DNA of 64,000 nt, from assembly GCA_021776635.1 (NCBI GenBank), contig JAJFFN010000016.1, forward strand, positions 124,001 to 188,000, in the 5' to 3' direction. The number at the start of each line of letters is the position of its first letter. The first letter of the stretch is position 1. Below are positions 8,780-17,448 of this stretch, one piece after another. Both the position numbers and the translations under genes were made by a program. Source of the stretch: Robiginitomaculum sp. Lineage in GTDB: Bacteria; Pseudomonadota; Alphaproteobacteria; Caulobacterales; Maricaulaceae. The notes below the pieces were generated by a model. The model was not told the DNA's origin, did no database searches, and saw only the letters and a list, made by a program, of their open reading frames with translations.

Positions 8780-10132
8780 AAACCAACACCAAATAATATT
8801 AAGGTAAGATTTGCCCCGTCACCAACGGGTAAGCTGCATGTGGGAAATGTCCGCACTGCTTTGGTCAATTGGTTGTTTGCTACCAAAGAGGGTGGGGAAT
8901 TTATCCTGCGCATTGATGATACGGACTTAGACCGCTCAACCAAAGCTTATGAAGACGGTATCAAACGCGATTTATCTTGGTTAGGCATGAATTGGGGACA
9001 GACATTCAACCAATCCGATCGTTTCGGCATATATGATGACGCTGCCAATCATTTGCGCAAATCCGGGCTTCTTTATGCTTGTTACGAAACGAGCGAAGAA
9101 CTTGATCGTCAACGTAAAATTCTTCGTGCCCAAGGTAAACCACCCATTTATGACCGCACCGGTCTTGCCTTAACCCCGGAAGAAAAAGCTACATTAGAAG
9201 CTGAGGGCCGTACTCCCCATTGGCGCTTTAAGCTCTCGGGCAAAATAGCCAGTTGGGATGATATTGTGCGTGGTCAACAGAGTATAGATACATCTTCGTT
9301 GTCTGATCCGGTGTTGATACGCGGCGATGGGTCTTATCTCTACACGCTGCCGAGTGTTGTCGATGATATAGACGCCAGGATTACCCACATCATTCGTGGT
9401 GAAGACCATGTTACAAACTCTGGTGCTCAAATCGAAATTTTCGAAGCTCTTGGTGGTCAGGTGCCTAATTTTGCCCATACACCTTTATTGGTGGGGCGTG
9501 ACGGGAAGGGGTTGTCGAAACGGCTTGGTTCTTTGTCTATGGACCAGTTGCGCGATCAAGGCTTGGAACCAATGGCGATTTGCAGTCTGCTTGGTAAAAT
9601 AGGAACGTCTGATCCGGTCGAAGCACGCCGTACTTTGGCGCAATTGGTTGAAGAGTTTTCTTTTAGCAAAATTGGTCGTGCACCAGCTCGATTTGACGAA
9701 GCTGAACTGGATTTAATCAATGCGCGGCTTCTTCATGAAACACCCTATGCCGACGTCAAGGATCGTCTGAAAGAAATGGGGGTTTCAGGCGGTGAAGAAT
9801 TTTGGCTATTGGTGCGTGCTAACCTTAATAAAATAGGGGATGCGGCTGGGTGGTCTACGGTGGTTTATGCACCTATGGCGGGACAAATAGCGGCCAAAGA
9901 CGCTTCATTTTGTTCACAGGCTGCTGACATACTCTCTGGCCCTCTTGATAATAATACATGGAGTGCGTGGACAAACGCACTGAAAGCAGAAACGGGTCGA
10001 AAAGGAAAATCCTTGTTTTTGCCATTGCGGATGGCTCTTACGGGGCGTGCACGCGGGCCGGAAATGGATAAAATATTACCACTCTTGGGCGCTGAGCGTG
10101 TACAAGGAAGATTACACGGTAAAACAATTTAG
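8777..10132 (+). CDS. gltX: Glutamyl-tRNA synthetase
   Basis: Class I aminoacyl-tRNA synthetase charging tRNA with glutamate. The N-terminus shows FAPSPTGKLHVGN (HIGH-type site) and RIDDTDLDRS; the KMSKS-equivalent is DGKGLSKRLGS. At about 451 residues it is slightly short but has the C-terminal anticodon-binding region. Many alphaproteobacteria carry two gltX copies and the relaxed KMSKS form here is common in one of them; which paralog this is cannot be decided from one copy. I chose ATG 8777, six bases after GGAA; ATG 8774 is also possible, and an in-frame TTG lies at 8765. No argS or cysS neighbour is present. Confidence 0.93.
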   Translation: MKPTPNNIKVRFAPSPTGKLHVGNVRTALVNWLFATKEGGEFILRIDDTDLDRSTKAYEDGIKRDLSWLGMNWGQTFNQSDRFGIYDDAANHLRKSGLLYACYETSEELDRQRKILRAQGKPPIYDRTGLALTPEEKATLEAEGRTPHWRFKLSGKIASWDDIVRGQQSIDTSSLSDPVLIRGDGSYLYTLPSVVDDIDARITHIIRGEDHVTNSGAQIEIFEALGGQVPNFAHTPLLVGRDGKGLSKRLGSLSMDQLRDQGLEPMAICSLLGKIGTSDPVEARRTLAQLVEEFSFSKIGRAPARFDEAELDLINARLLHETPYADVKDRLKEMGVSGGEEFWLLVRANLNKIGDAAGWSTVVYAPMAGQIAAKDASFCSQAADILSGPLDNNTWSAWTNALKAETGRKGKSLFLPLRMALTGRARGPEMDKILPLLGAERVQGRLHGKTI

Positions 10133-10147
10133 ATAAAAGGAGAAATC

Positions 10148-10549
10148 ATGGCGAAAAGTAAAAATAAAACGGGTGTGGCATTGTTGGTATTAAGGCTGAG
10201 CATGGCTTTGTTTTTATTGCCTTGGGTAATGGAAAAGTTTACCAAACCAGAGCAAACGGCAAAAATTTTCTCGCATTTCTACCATATTGATTTGCCAATA
10301 ATTGGTTCATATGTTGTTGGTGTGGTTTGGGCTTTGCTCTTGCTCGCCTTTACGGTTGGCTTCAAAAAACGTGTCAGTTATGGCCTAGTGATGCTATTCC
10401 ACGGACTTTCAACATTCTTTACGATACCAAAAATGTTGCCTTTCTTGTCAACCTATAACCACTTATTTGTGGCTGCAATCCCTGTGCTTGGCGGCTTGAT
10501 CGCGCTTTATATTTTGCGCGAAGACGACCGTATATGGTCACTATCCTAA
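10148..10549 (+). CDS. DoxX-like four-helix membrane protein
   Basis: A 133-residue integral membrane protein with about four hydrophobic segments (roughly 10-30, 53-72, 77-97 and 105-122) and a charged DDR tail, resembling the DoxX/DUF6041 type of small membrane proteins. A good ribosome site (AAAGGAGAAATC) precedes the ATG, 15 bp after gltX, suggesting the same operon. Members of these families are often linked to quinone or redox functions, but nothing here fixes the role. Confidence 0.6.
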   Translation: MAKSKNKTGVALLVLRLSMALFLLPWVMEKFTKPEQTAKIFSHFYHIDLPIIGSYVVGVVWALLLLAFTVGFKKRVSYGLVMLFHGLSTFFTIPKMLPFLSTYNHLFVAAIPVLGGLIALYILREDDRIWSLS

Positions 10550-10570
10550 ATTTTTGGGTAAAATGAGGTT

Positions 10571-10625
10571 GGTGACTGGTTATTATACTCATTGGGATGA
10601 TAAAGAGACTAATAACCAGTCCACC
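10571..10625. repeat. Long inverted repeat (hairpin) in gene-poor gap
   Basis: Perfect 12-bp arms GACTGGTTATTA (10574-10585) and TAATAACCAGTC (10610-10621), extended by GGT/ACC with one bulged base, around a 24-nt loop. No T-tract follows, so it does not look like a simple terminator. It lies in the 386-bp gap between the DoxX-like gene and gatC. Apart from this and the possible remnant at 10740-10874, I see no gene or RNA in that gap. Confidence 0.6.
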
Positions 10626-10739
10626 TGATTGGCAGTTAGGGCGTAACTACCATGAGCGATAAGATTATTGGGGAACCGCACCGCTTAATAAAGGTATAGA
10701 AGAGTAAATATGAAAAAACAACTAATAAGTGTAAAATAA

Positions 10740-10874
10740 TTATAAATACTCTTCAAGTTGCATAATTCTTCTCTTCACTATGTTTGAAATACGATAATAA
10801 TCGGCAAAAAATTCTCCAATATTGTAAGGGCGAGAAAAGACATCAAAAATTCTTGCTCCGCAAGCCTGTGCCTG
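10740..10874 (-). pseudogene. Possible C-terminal remnant of a lost gene
   Basis: On the minus strand, 44 codons are open from just after an in-frame stop (10875-10877) to a TAA (10740-10742). The translation contains GARIFDVFSRPYNIGEFF, ADYYRISNIVKRRI and ends MQLEEYL, which reads like real protein with a natural C-terminus, yet there is no ATG, GTG or TTG near its beginning. I do not recognise the family. It may be the 3' end of a decayed gene, or chance in AT-rich DNA. Confidence 0.3.
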
Positions 10875-10935
10875 TTAACTGGAGCGCTTGAGATTAGAGC
10901 CTTATCTTAGAGCCCTGAAATAAAGGAGCACTTTC

Positions 10936-11238
10936 GTGAGTGATAATAATAACGGCGTCACCGCCGAAACGGTAAAGAAAATTGCACGGCTTTCCCGCTT
11001 GCATGTGCAAGAAGACAGACTGGCGCATCTAGCCGATGAGATGAACGGTATTTTGGCGTGGATCGAGCAATTGGGCGAGGTTGATGTTGAGGGCGTAGAG
11101 CCTATGACTTCGGCCGTAGAAATGCCTGCCCCTATGCGTGCGGACGTGATAACTGACGGTGGGGTGCGCGACAAAGTTCTCGCCAATGCACCCAAATCAG
11201 AAGCGGGATATTTCGTTGTTCCGCGCTCAGTGGAATAG
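10936..11238 (+). CDS. gatC: Asp-tRNA(Asn)/Glu-tRNA(Gln) amidotransferase subunit C
   Basis: Small subunit (100 residues) that wraps and stabilises GatA in the GatCAB complex, which converts mischarged Glu-tRNA(Gln) or Asp-tRNA(Asn) to the correct amidated form. The family pattern VKKIARLSRLHV, the Asp-Val-Glu-Gly-Val-Glu-Pro turn and the C-terminal GYFVVPRSVE are typical. The start is GTG with GGAG upstream. First gene of a gatC-gatA-(Imm32-like)-gatB operon; gatA follows after 9 bp. Confidence 0.95.
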   Translation: MSDNNNGVTAETVKKIARLSRLHVQEDRLAHLADEMNGILAWIEQLGEVDVEGVEPMTSAVEMPAPMRADVITDGGVRDKVLANAPKSEAGYFVVPRSVE

Positions 11239-11247
11239 GGGCAAGTC

Positions 11248-12726
11248 ATGACTGATTTAACAGCGTTAACCCTGGAAGCCGCACTTGCAGGCTTGAAAGC
11301 CAAAAATTTCTCGTCCGTTGAGATAACCAAAGCTCATATTGATGCCTGCATGGAAGGCGCAGACTTAAACGCCTTTATCACGACGGATTTTGAAAACGCG
11401 TTGGTAGCCGCCAAAGCGTCCGACGCCAAACTTGCCAAAGGCGAGGGTGGGGCGCTTGAAGGTGCGCCTTTGGGTATCAAAGATTTGTTCTGTACTGAAG
11501 GTGTGAAAACAACGGCAGGCAGTAAAATCTTGGGCGCGTTCAAACCACAATATGAATGCACGGTTACAGCGAATATGAAGCAAGACGGCATGGTTATGCT
11601 GGGGAAGCTAAACTTGGACGAATTTGCAATGGGGAGTTCGAATGAAACGTCTGCATTTGGTTCCGTTGTCAATCCATGGAAGCCTGAGGGGAAAAACGAT
11701 GAAGAGCTAGTACCAGGCGGCTCAAGTGGTGGTTCTGCGAGCGCGGTTGCCGCCAATATGTGTCTTGGTGCGACGGCCACGGACACGGGTGGTTCCATCC
11801 GCCAACCCGCTAGTTTTACGGGTACGGTTGGGATTAAGCCGACTTACGGTCGGTGTTCGCGTTGGGGTATTGTCGCCTTTGCGTCTTCCCTAGACCAAGC
11901 TGGTCCCATAACCCGCACCGTAAAAGATAGTGCAATTATGTTGCAGTCTATGGCAGGATACGATCCTAAAGACAGCACGTCCATCAACAAAGAACTGCCG
12001 GATTTCTCCGTCGCTTGCGACCGCTCTATCAAGGGCCTGCGCATCGGCATCCCCAAAGAATACACAATAGACGGCATGCCGGGGGAAATAGACGACCTTT
12101 GGCAACAAGGGATTGAATGGCTAAAAGATGCCGGCGCGGAAATTGTCCCCGTGTCTTTGCCGCATACGAAATATGCATTACCAGCTTATTATATCGTCGC
12201 GCCCGCAGAATGCTCAAGTAATCTAGCTCGCTATGACGGTATGCGTTACGGCGTACGTGTGGACGGCGAAGACCTGAACGACACTTACGAAATGACCCGC
12301 GCTGCAGGCTTTGGCAAAGAAGTGCGCCGCCGGATTATGATCGGGACTTATGTCCTCTCCGCCGGATATTATGATGCTTATTATCTACAAGCGCAAAAAG
12401 TCCGCTCGCGGATTGCCGAAGATTTCACCAATGCGTGGGAAACCTGTGACGCTCTGCTGACCCCGACTTGTCCAAGCGCCGCTTTCCCAATAGGCCGCCC
12501 CGTCAATGACCCGGTGCAAATGTACTTAAACGATATTTTCACAGTGACGGCAAACCTAGCTGGCCTGCCGGGTATCAGTGTCCCGGCGGCTCTGGATAAA
12601 GACGGCTTGCCGCTCGGCCTACAAATCATAGGCCGCGCCCTAGACGAAGAAACCGTCTTCGCCGCAGGTGCCGCCCTAGAAAAAGCCGCAGGATTTACGG
12701 CCAAACCTAAGAAGTGGTGGGTATGA
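11248..12726 (+). CDS. gatA: Asp/Glu-tRNA amidotransferase subunit A (amidase)
   Basis: Glutaminase subunit of GatCAB, supplying ammonia to GatB. It is an amidase-signature enzyme of 492 residues with the Ser-cisSer-Lys triad visible: K78 in GIKDLF, the serines of [10 protein letters not shown] (about 159-160) and nucleophile S183 in DTGGSIRQP. The Gln-binding and GatB-contact region follows in the usual order. The stop overlaps the ATG of the next small gene (ATGA), implying translational coupling. Confidence 0.96.
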   Translation: MTDLTALTLEAALAGLKAKNFSSVEITKAHIDACMEGADLNAFITTDFENALVAAKASDAKLAKGEGGALEGAPLGIKDLFCTEGVKTTAGSKILGAFKPQYECTVTANMKQDGMVMLGKLNLDEFAMGSSNETSAFGSVVNPWKPEGKNDEELVPGGSSGGSASAVAANMCLGATATDTGGSIRQPASFTGTVGIKPTYGRCSRWGIVAFASSLDQAGPITRTVKDSAIMLQSMAGYDPKDSTSINKELPDFSVACDRSIKGLRIGIPKEYTIDGMPGEIDDLWQQGIEWLKDAGAEIVPVSLPHTKYALPAYYIVAPAECSSNLARYDGMRYGVRVDGEDLNDTYEMTRAAGFGKEVRRRIMIGTYVLSAGYYDAYYLQAQKVRSRIAEDFTNAWETCDALLTPTCPSAAFPIGRPVNDPVQMYLNDIFTVTANLAGLPGISVPAALDKDGLPLGLQIIGRALDEETVFAAGAALEKAAGFTAKPKKWWV

Positions 12727-13025
12727 CTAAAAACGCATTAGAAAAAATCGATTCAATATTTATGGAATTGGATGAATTAGATAACCAATGCCCAGGGTTT
12801 TCTGGAAATTATGAATTGAAATCCAATCAAACGGAAGATGAATTCATCATACAGGGAGATATTGCAGGGTTGGTTCATCTTGCAAGGCAAGTGTTATACG
12901 TTGCTAAATCGAATGTGTCAGGCAAACATATGCATTTTGATGAATATTCGGATTTAACCGAGTGCAACGGCCAATTTATCATTGAACTTATCCCAACACA
13001 TCAAGTGGCTAAGGAGTACACGTAA
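12723..13025 (+). CDS. Imm32-like small protein inside gatCAB operon
   Basis: A 100-residue acidic soluble protein whose ATG overlaps the gatA stop (ATGA) and whose TAA overlaps the gatB ATG (TAATG), so it is translationally coupled on both sides. The core reads [19 protein letters not shown], followed by [11 protein letters not shown] and FIIELIP. This matches my recollection of the Imm32 immunity-protein family pattern (hydrophobic strand, helix, then H-x-H-x-D-E/D-Y-x-x-L). No toxin gene lies nearby. Function is unknown; it could be a stray immunity-like gene or a domesticated protein. The family call is moderate, the reading frame is strong. Confidence 0.7.
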   Translation: MTKNALEKIDSIFMELDELDNQCPGFSGNYELKSNQTEDEFIIQGDIAGLVHLARQVLYVAKSNVSGKHMHFDEYSDLTECNGQFIIELIPTHQVAKEYT

Positions 13026-14515
13026 TGTTCACAGCTAAACGCGTAGCAGCCAAGAAAGATTGGCTTTCGGGTCGGGATCATGATTGGGAGATAATCCTTG
13101 GGCTTGAGGTTCATGCCCAAGTGGCGTCGAACGCGAAATTGTTTTCGGGGGCGGCGACGGAATTTGGCGCGGAGCCGAATACCCAGGTATCTCTGGTCGA
13201 TGCGGCCATGCCGGGCATGTTGCCTGTGGTCAACGCGTTTTGCATCGAGCAAGCCGTGCGTACGGGGCTTGGTCTGAATGCGCAGATTAACAAATTTTCG
13301 CGCTTTGACCGCAAAAATTATTTCTATCCTGATTTGCCCCAAGGTTACCAAATTTCCCAGTTTGAATTTCCTATCGTCGGCGAAGGTGAAATTGAAATCA
13401 CACCTGAGAGCGGCGAGCCGTGTATTGTCGGCATTGAACGTCTGCATTTGGAGCAAGATGCGGGTAAGTCTATCCATGATTTATCACCGGACGAGACTTA
13501 TGTAGATTTGAACCGTTCGGGCGTGTGCTTGATGGAAATTGTTAGTAAGCCTGACATGCGTTCCCCAGAAGAAGCCTCGGCCTATGTTGAAAAACTGCGC
13601 GGGATTGTGCGGGCGCTCGGGACATGCGACGGCGATATGGAAAAGGGTAATCTGCGGGCAGATGTCAATGTTTCTGTGCGCAAACCCGGCGGTGATTTGG
13701 GCACACGCTGCGAGATTAAGAACGTCAACTCCATGCGCTTTATCCGCCAAGCCATCAATTATGAAGCCCGCCGCCAAATAGATATTTTAGAAGCAGGCGG
13801 TGAAATCCACCAAGAAACGCGCCTATTTGATAATAAAAAAGGCGAGACCCGTTCCATGCGCTCCAAAGAGGACGCCCATGATTACCGTTACTTCCCGGAC
13901 CCAGATTTACTGCCAATTAAAATCACGGATAAATATATTGCCGACATCAAAGCCGATATGCCGGAGCTTCCCGATGCTCGCAAAGCACGGTTTGTGGAGG
14001 AGTACGGTATCCCTGACTATGATGCGGGTATCCTAACGGCGGACAAAGCCAAGGGTGATTTTTATGAGCGTCTGGTCGCTAAGGATACTGGGGGACGCGA
14101 TGCGAAAATTGCCGCCAACTGGATAATGGGTGATTTGTTTGGCGCACTGAACAATGCCAGTATTGATCTGGAAGATAGCCCGGTGAATTCGGACGCGCTC
14201 GGTGAACTGCTTGATCTCATTGCCAATAAAACTATTTCCGGCAAAATCGCCAAAGACGTTTTTGAGAAAATGTTTGAAGGTGGTGGTTCTGCCAGTGAGA
14301 TTGTTGAACGCGACGGCTTGAAACAAGTCACAGATACGGGCGCCATTGAGAAAATGGTGCAAGACGTTATTGATGCCAATGCAGACCAAGCCGCCAAAGT
14401 TGCTGATAATCCGCGCCTCATCGGTTTCTTCGTTGGCCAAGTTATGAAAGCTTCAGGTGGTAAAGCCAACCCGCAAGCCGTAAACGAAATCTTGCGCAAG
14501 AAGTTAGGCTTGTAA
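13025..14515 (+). CDS. gatB: Asp/Glu-tRNA amidotransferase subunit B
   Basis: The kinase/transamidase subunit of GatCAB: it phosphorylates the mis-acylated glutamyl or aspartyl group and amidates it with ammonia from GatA. Family signatures are clear: [67 protein letters not shown] and the C-terminal helical/YqeY domain ending [10 protein letters not shown]. Length 496 is normal. The start overlaps the preceding stop by one base. Confidence 0.96.
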   Translation: MFTAKRVAAKKDWLSGRDHDWEIILGLEVHAQVASNAKLFSGAATEFGAEPNTQVSLVDAAMPGMLPVVNAFCIEQAVRTGLGLNAQINKFSRFDRKNYFYPDLPQGYQISQFEFPIVGEGEIEITPESGEPCIVGIERLHLEQDAGKSIHDLSPDETYVDLNRSGVCLMEIVSKPDMRSPEEASAYVEKLRGIVRALGTCDGDMEKGNLRADVNVSVRKPGGDLGTRCEIKNVNSMRFIRQAINYEARRQIDILEAGGEIHQETRLFDNKKGETRSMRSKEDAHDYRYFPDPDLLPIKITDKYIADIKADMPELPDARKARFVEEYGIPDYDAGILTADKAKGDFYERLVAKDTGGRDAKIAANWIMGDLFGALNNASIDLEDSPVNSDALGELLDLIANKTISGKIAKDVFEKMFEGGGSASEIVERDGLKQVTDTGAIEKMVQDVIDANADQAAKVADNPRLIGFFVGQVMKASGGKANPQAVNEILRKKLGL

Positions 14516-14554
14516 CGTGATATTAACACCCCTTTTCCCCCTTTTTTTCCGCTC

Positions 14555-14614
14555 ATACCTGCGCATGCAGGTATCCACCGCAGGGTCAAAGATTGACCCC
14601 TGCATGCGCAGGGG
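14555..14614. repeat. Nested-hairpin intergenic repeat (REP-like)
   Basis: Three hairpins in about 60 bp: ATACCTGC/GCAGGTAT with loop GCAT (14555-14574), GGGTCAA/TTGACCC (14583-14599) and CCCCTGC/GCAGGGG with loop ATGC (14597-14614). The first and third are also inverted copies of each other, so the whole can fold as a cruciform around the middle stem. It sits 39 bp after the gatB stop and resembles REP/MITE-type intergenic repeats common in proteobacteria. No second copy is visible in the window. Confidence 0.65.
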
Positions 14615-14646
14615 CGAGCGGGTTTATAGGAGGGATACAGGTTGTC

Positions 14647-14853
14647 ATGTCCCCACTTAATTCTAAATACAAACAAATACTCTGGGTCAATGTCCTAATC
14701 CTTGCAGCAGGGATTGGCGGTATGGTTTGGTATAAATGGCACAATGTATTGTATGCTACTGGTGCGGGTCTAGGGATTGGCGTGGTAGAATATGTGTTCA
14801 TGCGGGTGTCGCTGGGGCGGAAACAGGAAAAAGAACAAAAACGAGATGAATAG
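14647..14853 (+). CDS. Small two-helix membrane protein
   Basis: A 68-residue protein with two hydrophobic segments (about 9-25 and 31-50) and a strongly charged C-terminus (KQEKEQKRDE). I start it at ATG 14647, 12 bases after GGAGGG; an upstream in-frame extension would run through the hairpin repeat and is unlikely. It is 8 bp upstream of the nitroreductase and probably co-transcribed with it. I do not recognise the family. Confidence 0.55.
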   Translation: MSPLNSKYKQILWVNVLILAAGIGGMVWYKWHNVLYATGAGLGIGVVEYVFMRVSLGRKQEKEQKRDE

Positions 14854-14861
14854 GAAAAACA

Positions 14862-15551
14862 ATGACTATTAATACAAACAAATCTAAATCCGTATCCAAG
14901 GCGATTAAATCGCGCATCACGACGAGGGCATTCATTGACCGCCCTGTCCCGCCTGAAATTCTGCGCAAGATATTCAACAAAGCCCGCCGTGCGCCGTCTG
15001 GCGGCAATCTTCAGCCGTGGAATGTGCATGTTATGACAGGCAAGCCTTTGAACGCATTTCGCAGTGAAGTGATAGGCAAGCTCATGAAGGGTGAAACTGA
15101 GGGCGACACATTCCCGCCTTACCCGTCGCCCTTATGGGAGCCTATGCGTACTTGGCGTTATAAACTCGGCGAGGATATGTACGGGCTTTTGGGTATTCCT
15201 AAAGATGACAAACCAGCACGTTTGATGCAAGTTGGACAAAACTTTAATTTCTTTGGTGCGCCTGTCGGGATTTTGATCACCGGCGACAAACGGCTAGAAG
15301 TGCCACAATTCTACGATATCGGCATATATTTACAGACAATAATGCTGTTGGCGAGAGAGCAAGGCTTACACACAGCGCCGCAAGGTGCTTGGCGGGCATT
15401 CCCAGATACCGTCAAGAAGCATACTGAACACCCTGACGAGCAGCATATTTTGGTCGGGATGTCACTGGGTTATGCAGACCCGGACGCACCTGTAAACGAT
15501 CTTGTTTCTGACCGTGCAGAGCTTCATGAGTTGGTAAAATTTTACGATTGA
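14862..15551 (+). CDS. Nitroreductase family protein
   Basis: FMN-dependent nitroreductase-fold oxidoreductase of 229 residues. The N-terminal IKSRITTRAFIDRPVP and ARRAPSGGNLQPW are the phosphate/FMN-binding signature; the C-terminal GMSLGYADPDAPVN is typical of the group using NAD(P)H to reduce nitro compounds or quinones. The substrate cannot be told from sequence. It is followed by a good rho-independent terminator at 15581-15605. Confidence 0.85.
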   Translation: MTINTNKSKSVSKAIKSRITTRAFIDRPVPPEILRKIFNKARRAPSGGNLQPWNVHVMTGKPLNAFRSEVIGKLMKGETEGDTFPPYPSPLWEPMRTWRYKLGEDMYGLLGIPKDDKPARLMQVGQNFNFFGAPVGILITGDKRLEVPQFYDIGIYLQTIMLLAREQGLHTAPQGAWRAFPDTVKKHTEHPDEQHILVGMSLGYADPDAPVNDLVSDRAELHELVKFYD

Positions 15552-15580
15552 GTAACTTTGATTACAAATTTATTGAGAGA

Positions 15581-15605
15581 AACCGGCTGACAGGTCGGTT
15601 TTTTT
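15581..15605 (+). terminator. Rho-independent terminator after nitroreductase
   Basis: Stem AACCGGC (15581-15587) and GTCGGTT (15594-15600) with loop TGACAG and one G-T pair, followed by TTTTT and further AT-rich sequence. It ends the gatC-to-nitroreductase run. Confidence 0.8.
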
Positions 15606-15794
15606 ATATTTTTTGATTTTATTTCATCTAATTATTAGTTCAATTCTACAATATCAATACTTATATTTACTTCATTTACTCAACTATTAATTATTTAGTA
15701 ATCATGTATAAACTTAGTTTAAACTAAATATAAATAATCATTTACTTGTTTTAACTCAAATAAATCTTCATTAACCTTTGTGTTAATTAACCTT
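15606..15794. other. AT-rich gene-free stretch with CtrA-like half-sites
   Basis: No gene, RNA or repeat is recognisable; composition is strongly A/T. Near its end are two TTAACC half-sites (15771 and 15787) and TTAA spacings of 8 rather than the canonical 7, so it is at best a degenerate CtrA site. It probably holds the promoter for the downstream Sel1-like gene. Confidence 0.4.
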
Positions 15795-15893
15795 ATGTCA
15801 ACCCGCAAAGCGCAGGTTTGCATTATCGAAGCGGGAGACATTGTTAAAATGCCGATGCGGACATCGCCACAAGGACTTTCCATGATGGAATAA
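15795..15893 (+). CDS. Candidate 32-residue small ORF upstream of Sel1-like gene
   Basis: ATG at 15795 to TAA at 15891-15893, beginning MSTRKAQVCIIEAGDIVKMP and ending LSMME. It follows the AT-rich region abruptly, where base composition returns to coding-like values. There is no Shine-Dalgarno upstream (TTAATTAACCTT). It could be a leader peptide, a small protein, or part of the 5' untranslated region of the following gene. Confidence 0.25.
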   Translation: MSTRKAQVCIIEAGDIVKMPMRTSPQGLSMME

Positions 15894-15930
15894 TCCGAAG
15901 GTGTTAGGTGAGTGAAAGATGGGGGGCATT

Positions 15931-16233
15931 ATGGCCTTTACAGATGTTGAAGTAAAAGAGGCCCGCGAGGCCGTTATTGCAAAAGCCGAAGCGGCGGATT
16001 TATTCCGTCTTGGGCTTATCTATTCCACAGACCATGAAGACAGAGGTCCAGATATGATTGAAGCCCATAAATGGTTTAATCTTGCGGCACTTCTTGGTTC
16101 CGAGCCAGCTCAGGCATATCGTAGTGAGCTTACCATGGAAATGAGTTCTGATGACGTGACTTTGGCCCAGCGTGCTGCGCGAGGTTGGCTTGCGGAAAAT
16201 CGCAAAAAAATAGTGACTGCAAACGCTGCTTAA
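15931..16233 (+). CDS. Sel1-repeat-type small protein
   Basis: A 100-residue soluble protein with one Sel1/TPR-like repeat: LFRLGLIYSTD, then DMIEAHKWFNLAALLGSEPA. Such repeats mediate protein contacts. I start at ATG 15931, which has GGGGGG 4 bases upstream; an ATG at 15919 would add MGGI. It is monocistronic, with a 74-bp gap to the convergent glycosyltransferase. Specific role unknown. Confidence 0.75.
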   Translation: MAFTDVEVKEAREAVIAKAEAADLFRLGLIYSTDHEDRGPDMIEAHKWFNLAALLGSEPAQAYRSELTMEMSSDDVTLAQRAARGWLAENRKKIVTANAA

Positions 16234-16307
16234 TCGGTTCATATTCAACTTATCGCAAAGAGAGCTTTAGCTGAACGCCGAAATGTATCATAGTTTCCCA
16301 TTACTAT

Positions 16308-17312
16308 TTATTCGGGGTTTTTACTGCTATAAAGATGGCGAATTGTTATGCCGCGCGTGATGACTTTTAAAGGCGACCAGCTAAATTTTTTCATGAGCTG
16401 AATTGTGCTGATGGTCCGCGTTTTTTGTACGGATTTGCGGTCTTTGAAAGTTTGGGGTAGTCCTTTAATGCCGTCTCTAATACCCCGTAAAGTCGGATTA
16501 AACCGTCCTTTGCGAAATACCGCCCAACCCAGATAAGCCAAGTTTGCGCCAATATGGAACGGCGTCAGTAAAACAAGAGGGGCCAAAGGCATATTCTTGT
16601 AGAATGTCCAGATCCGGTTTCTCGTGCCGTGATAGATGGCAAATTCTGGAACAGTATCAGAAATAGCTGAACCAACATGATCAACGATTGCTAATGGAGT
16701 TTGCAAACAATCACCGCCTGCAAGCTGCATACGAAAACCCAAATCCACATCCTCATGATAACAAAAAAAACGCTCATCAAACCCACCTAATTCGAGAAAC
16801 TTGGCTTTGTGATATAGCGCCGCCGCTGCACAAGGTGCAAAGACCATACCAGCCTTTGGCGGTTCTAATTGCTTGCCATATCCTGCGCGGTAGGCAATGC
16901 CTGTAAAATGATAACAGTCGCCAACACCGTCCAAAGTTGGCGTTTTTTCTAAAGCTAAATATTGGGTCGAACCGACCATTTTAATATTGGATGCCTTGCC
17001 CGATGCTTTCAAAAGCTGCTCTAACCAATTTGGACGCGCAAATGCATCTGGATTTAATAAAGCAATCCAAGGCGCTTTGGCCAATTTTGCGGTGGTATTG
17101 TTCGCAGCAGCAAATCCAGTGTTTTGGCCTAATTCCATTAGTATGAAGCGTTCATCAAGCTTAGGTATTGTAGCCATAGAACCATCAGTGGAGCCATTAT
17201 CCACTATAAAGCATTCGAAATCTTTCTCGGTTTGGGCTTGCACAGACGCAATGCACCGTGCCAACCATTTTGCCGCATTATAGTTGACGATTATGACAGA
17301 AACTTTTGGAAT
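16308..17312 (-). CDS. Glycosyltransferase family 2, apparent AUU start
   Basis: GT-A fold glycosyltransferase of 334 residues, transferring a sugar from a nucleotide sugar, probably to rhamnan-, LPS- or capsule-type glycans. Visible motifs: VSVIIVNYN at the N-terminus, IVDNGSTDGS, the DxD-like LNPDAFARP, and FFCYHEDVDLGFR. The first ATG/GTG/TTG in frame is TTG 17264, which would delete the essential first beta strand VSVIIVNYN. An ATT at 17310-17312 gives IPKVSVIIVNYN and has GAGGAAG five bases upstream (17318-17324), followed by an in-frame stop. I therefore take ATT as the start. It stands alone, divergent from ahcY. Confidence 0.85.
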   Translation of the reverse strand: MPKVSVIIVNYNAAKWLARCIASVQAQTEKDFECFIVDNGSTDGSMATIPKLDERFILMELGQNTGFAAANNTTAKLAKAPWIALLNPDAFARPNWLEQLLKASGKASNIKMVGSTQYLALEKTPTLDGVGDCYHFTGIAYRAGYGKQLEPPKAGMVFAPCAAAALYHKAKFLELGGFDERFFCYHEDVDLGFRMQLAGGDCLQTPLAIVDHVGSAISDTVPEFAIYHGTRNRIWTFYKNMPLAPLVLLTPFHIGANLAYLGWAVFRKGRFNPTLRGIRDGIKGLPQTFKDRKSVQKTRTISTIQLMKKFSWSPLKVITRGITIRHLYSSKNPE

Positions 17313-17448
17313 TTAGACTTCCTCGCTTATTGGACAATTTATCACATCCATTTGACATACAAACCATTGCGCACAAAGGGAAATATCCTTATATCCAGCG
17401 CAATTGATTTACAATATATAACGAAAGCTCGAAACGAGGATAAAATAT

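Noticed and set aside
15771..15790. Full CtrA binding site upstream of the Sel1-type gene
   Set aside because: The TTAA spacings are 8 and 12, not 7; only half-sites match.
17313..17448. SAH or SAM riboswitch upstream of ahcY
   Set aside because: Looked for the conserved SAH/SAM aptamer cores in the leaders of ahcY and metK; neither the sequence nor a long-range pairing pattern was evident.
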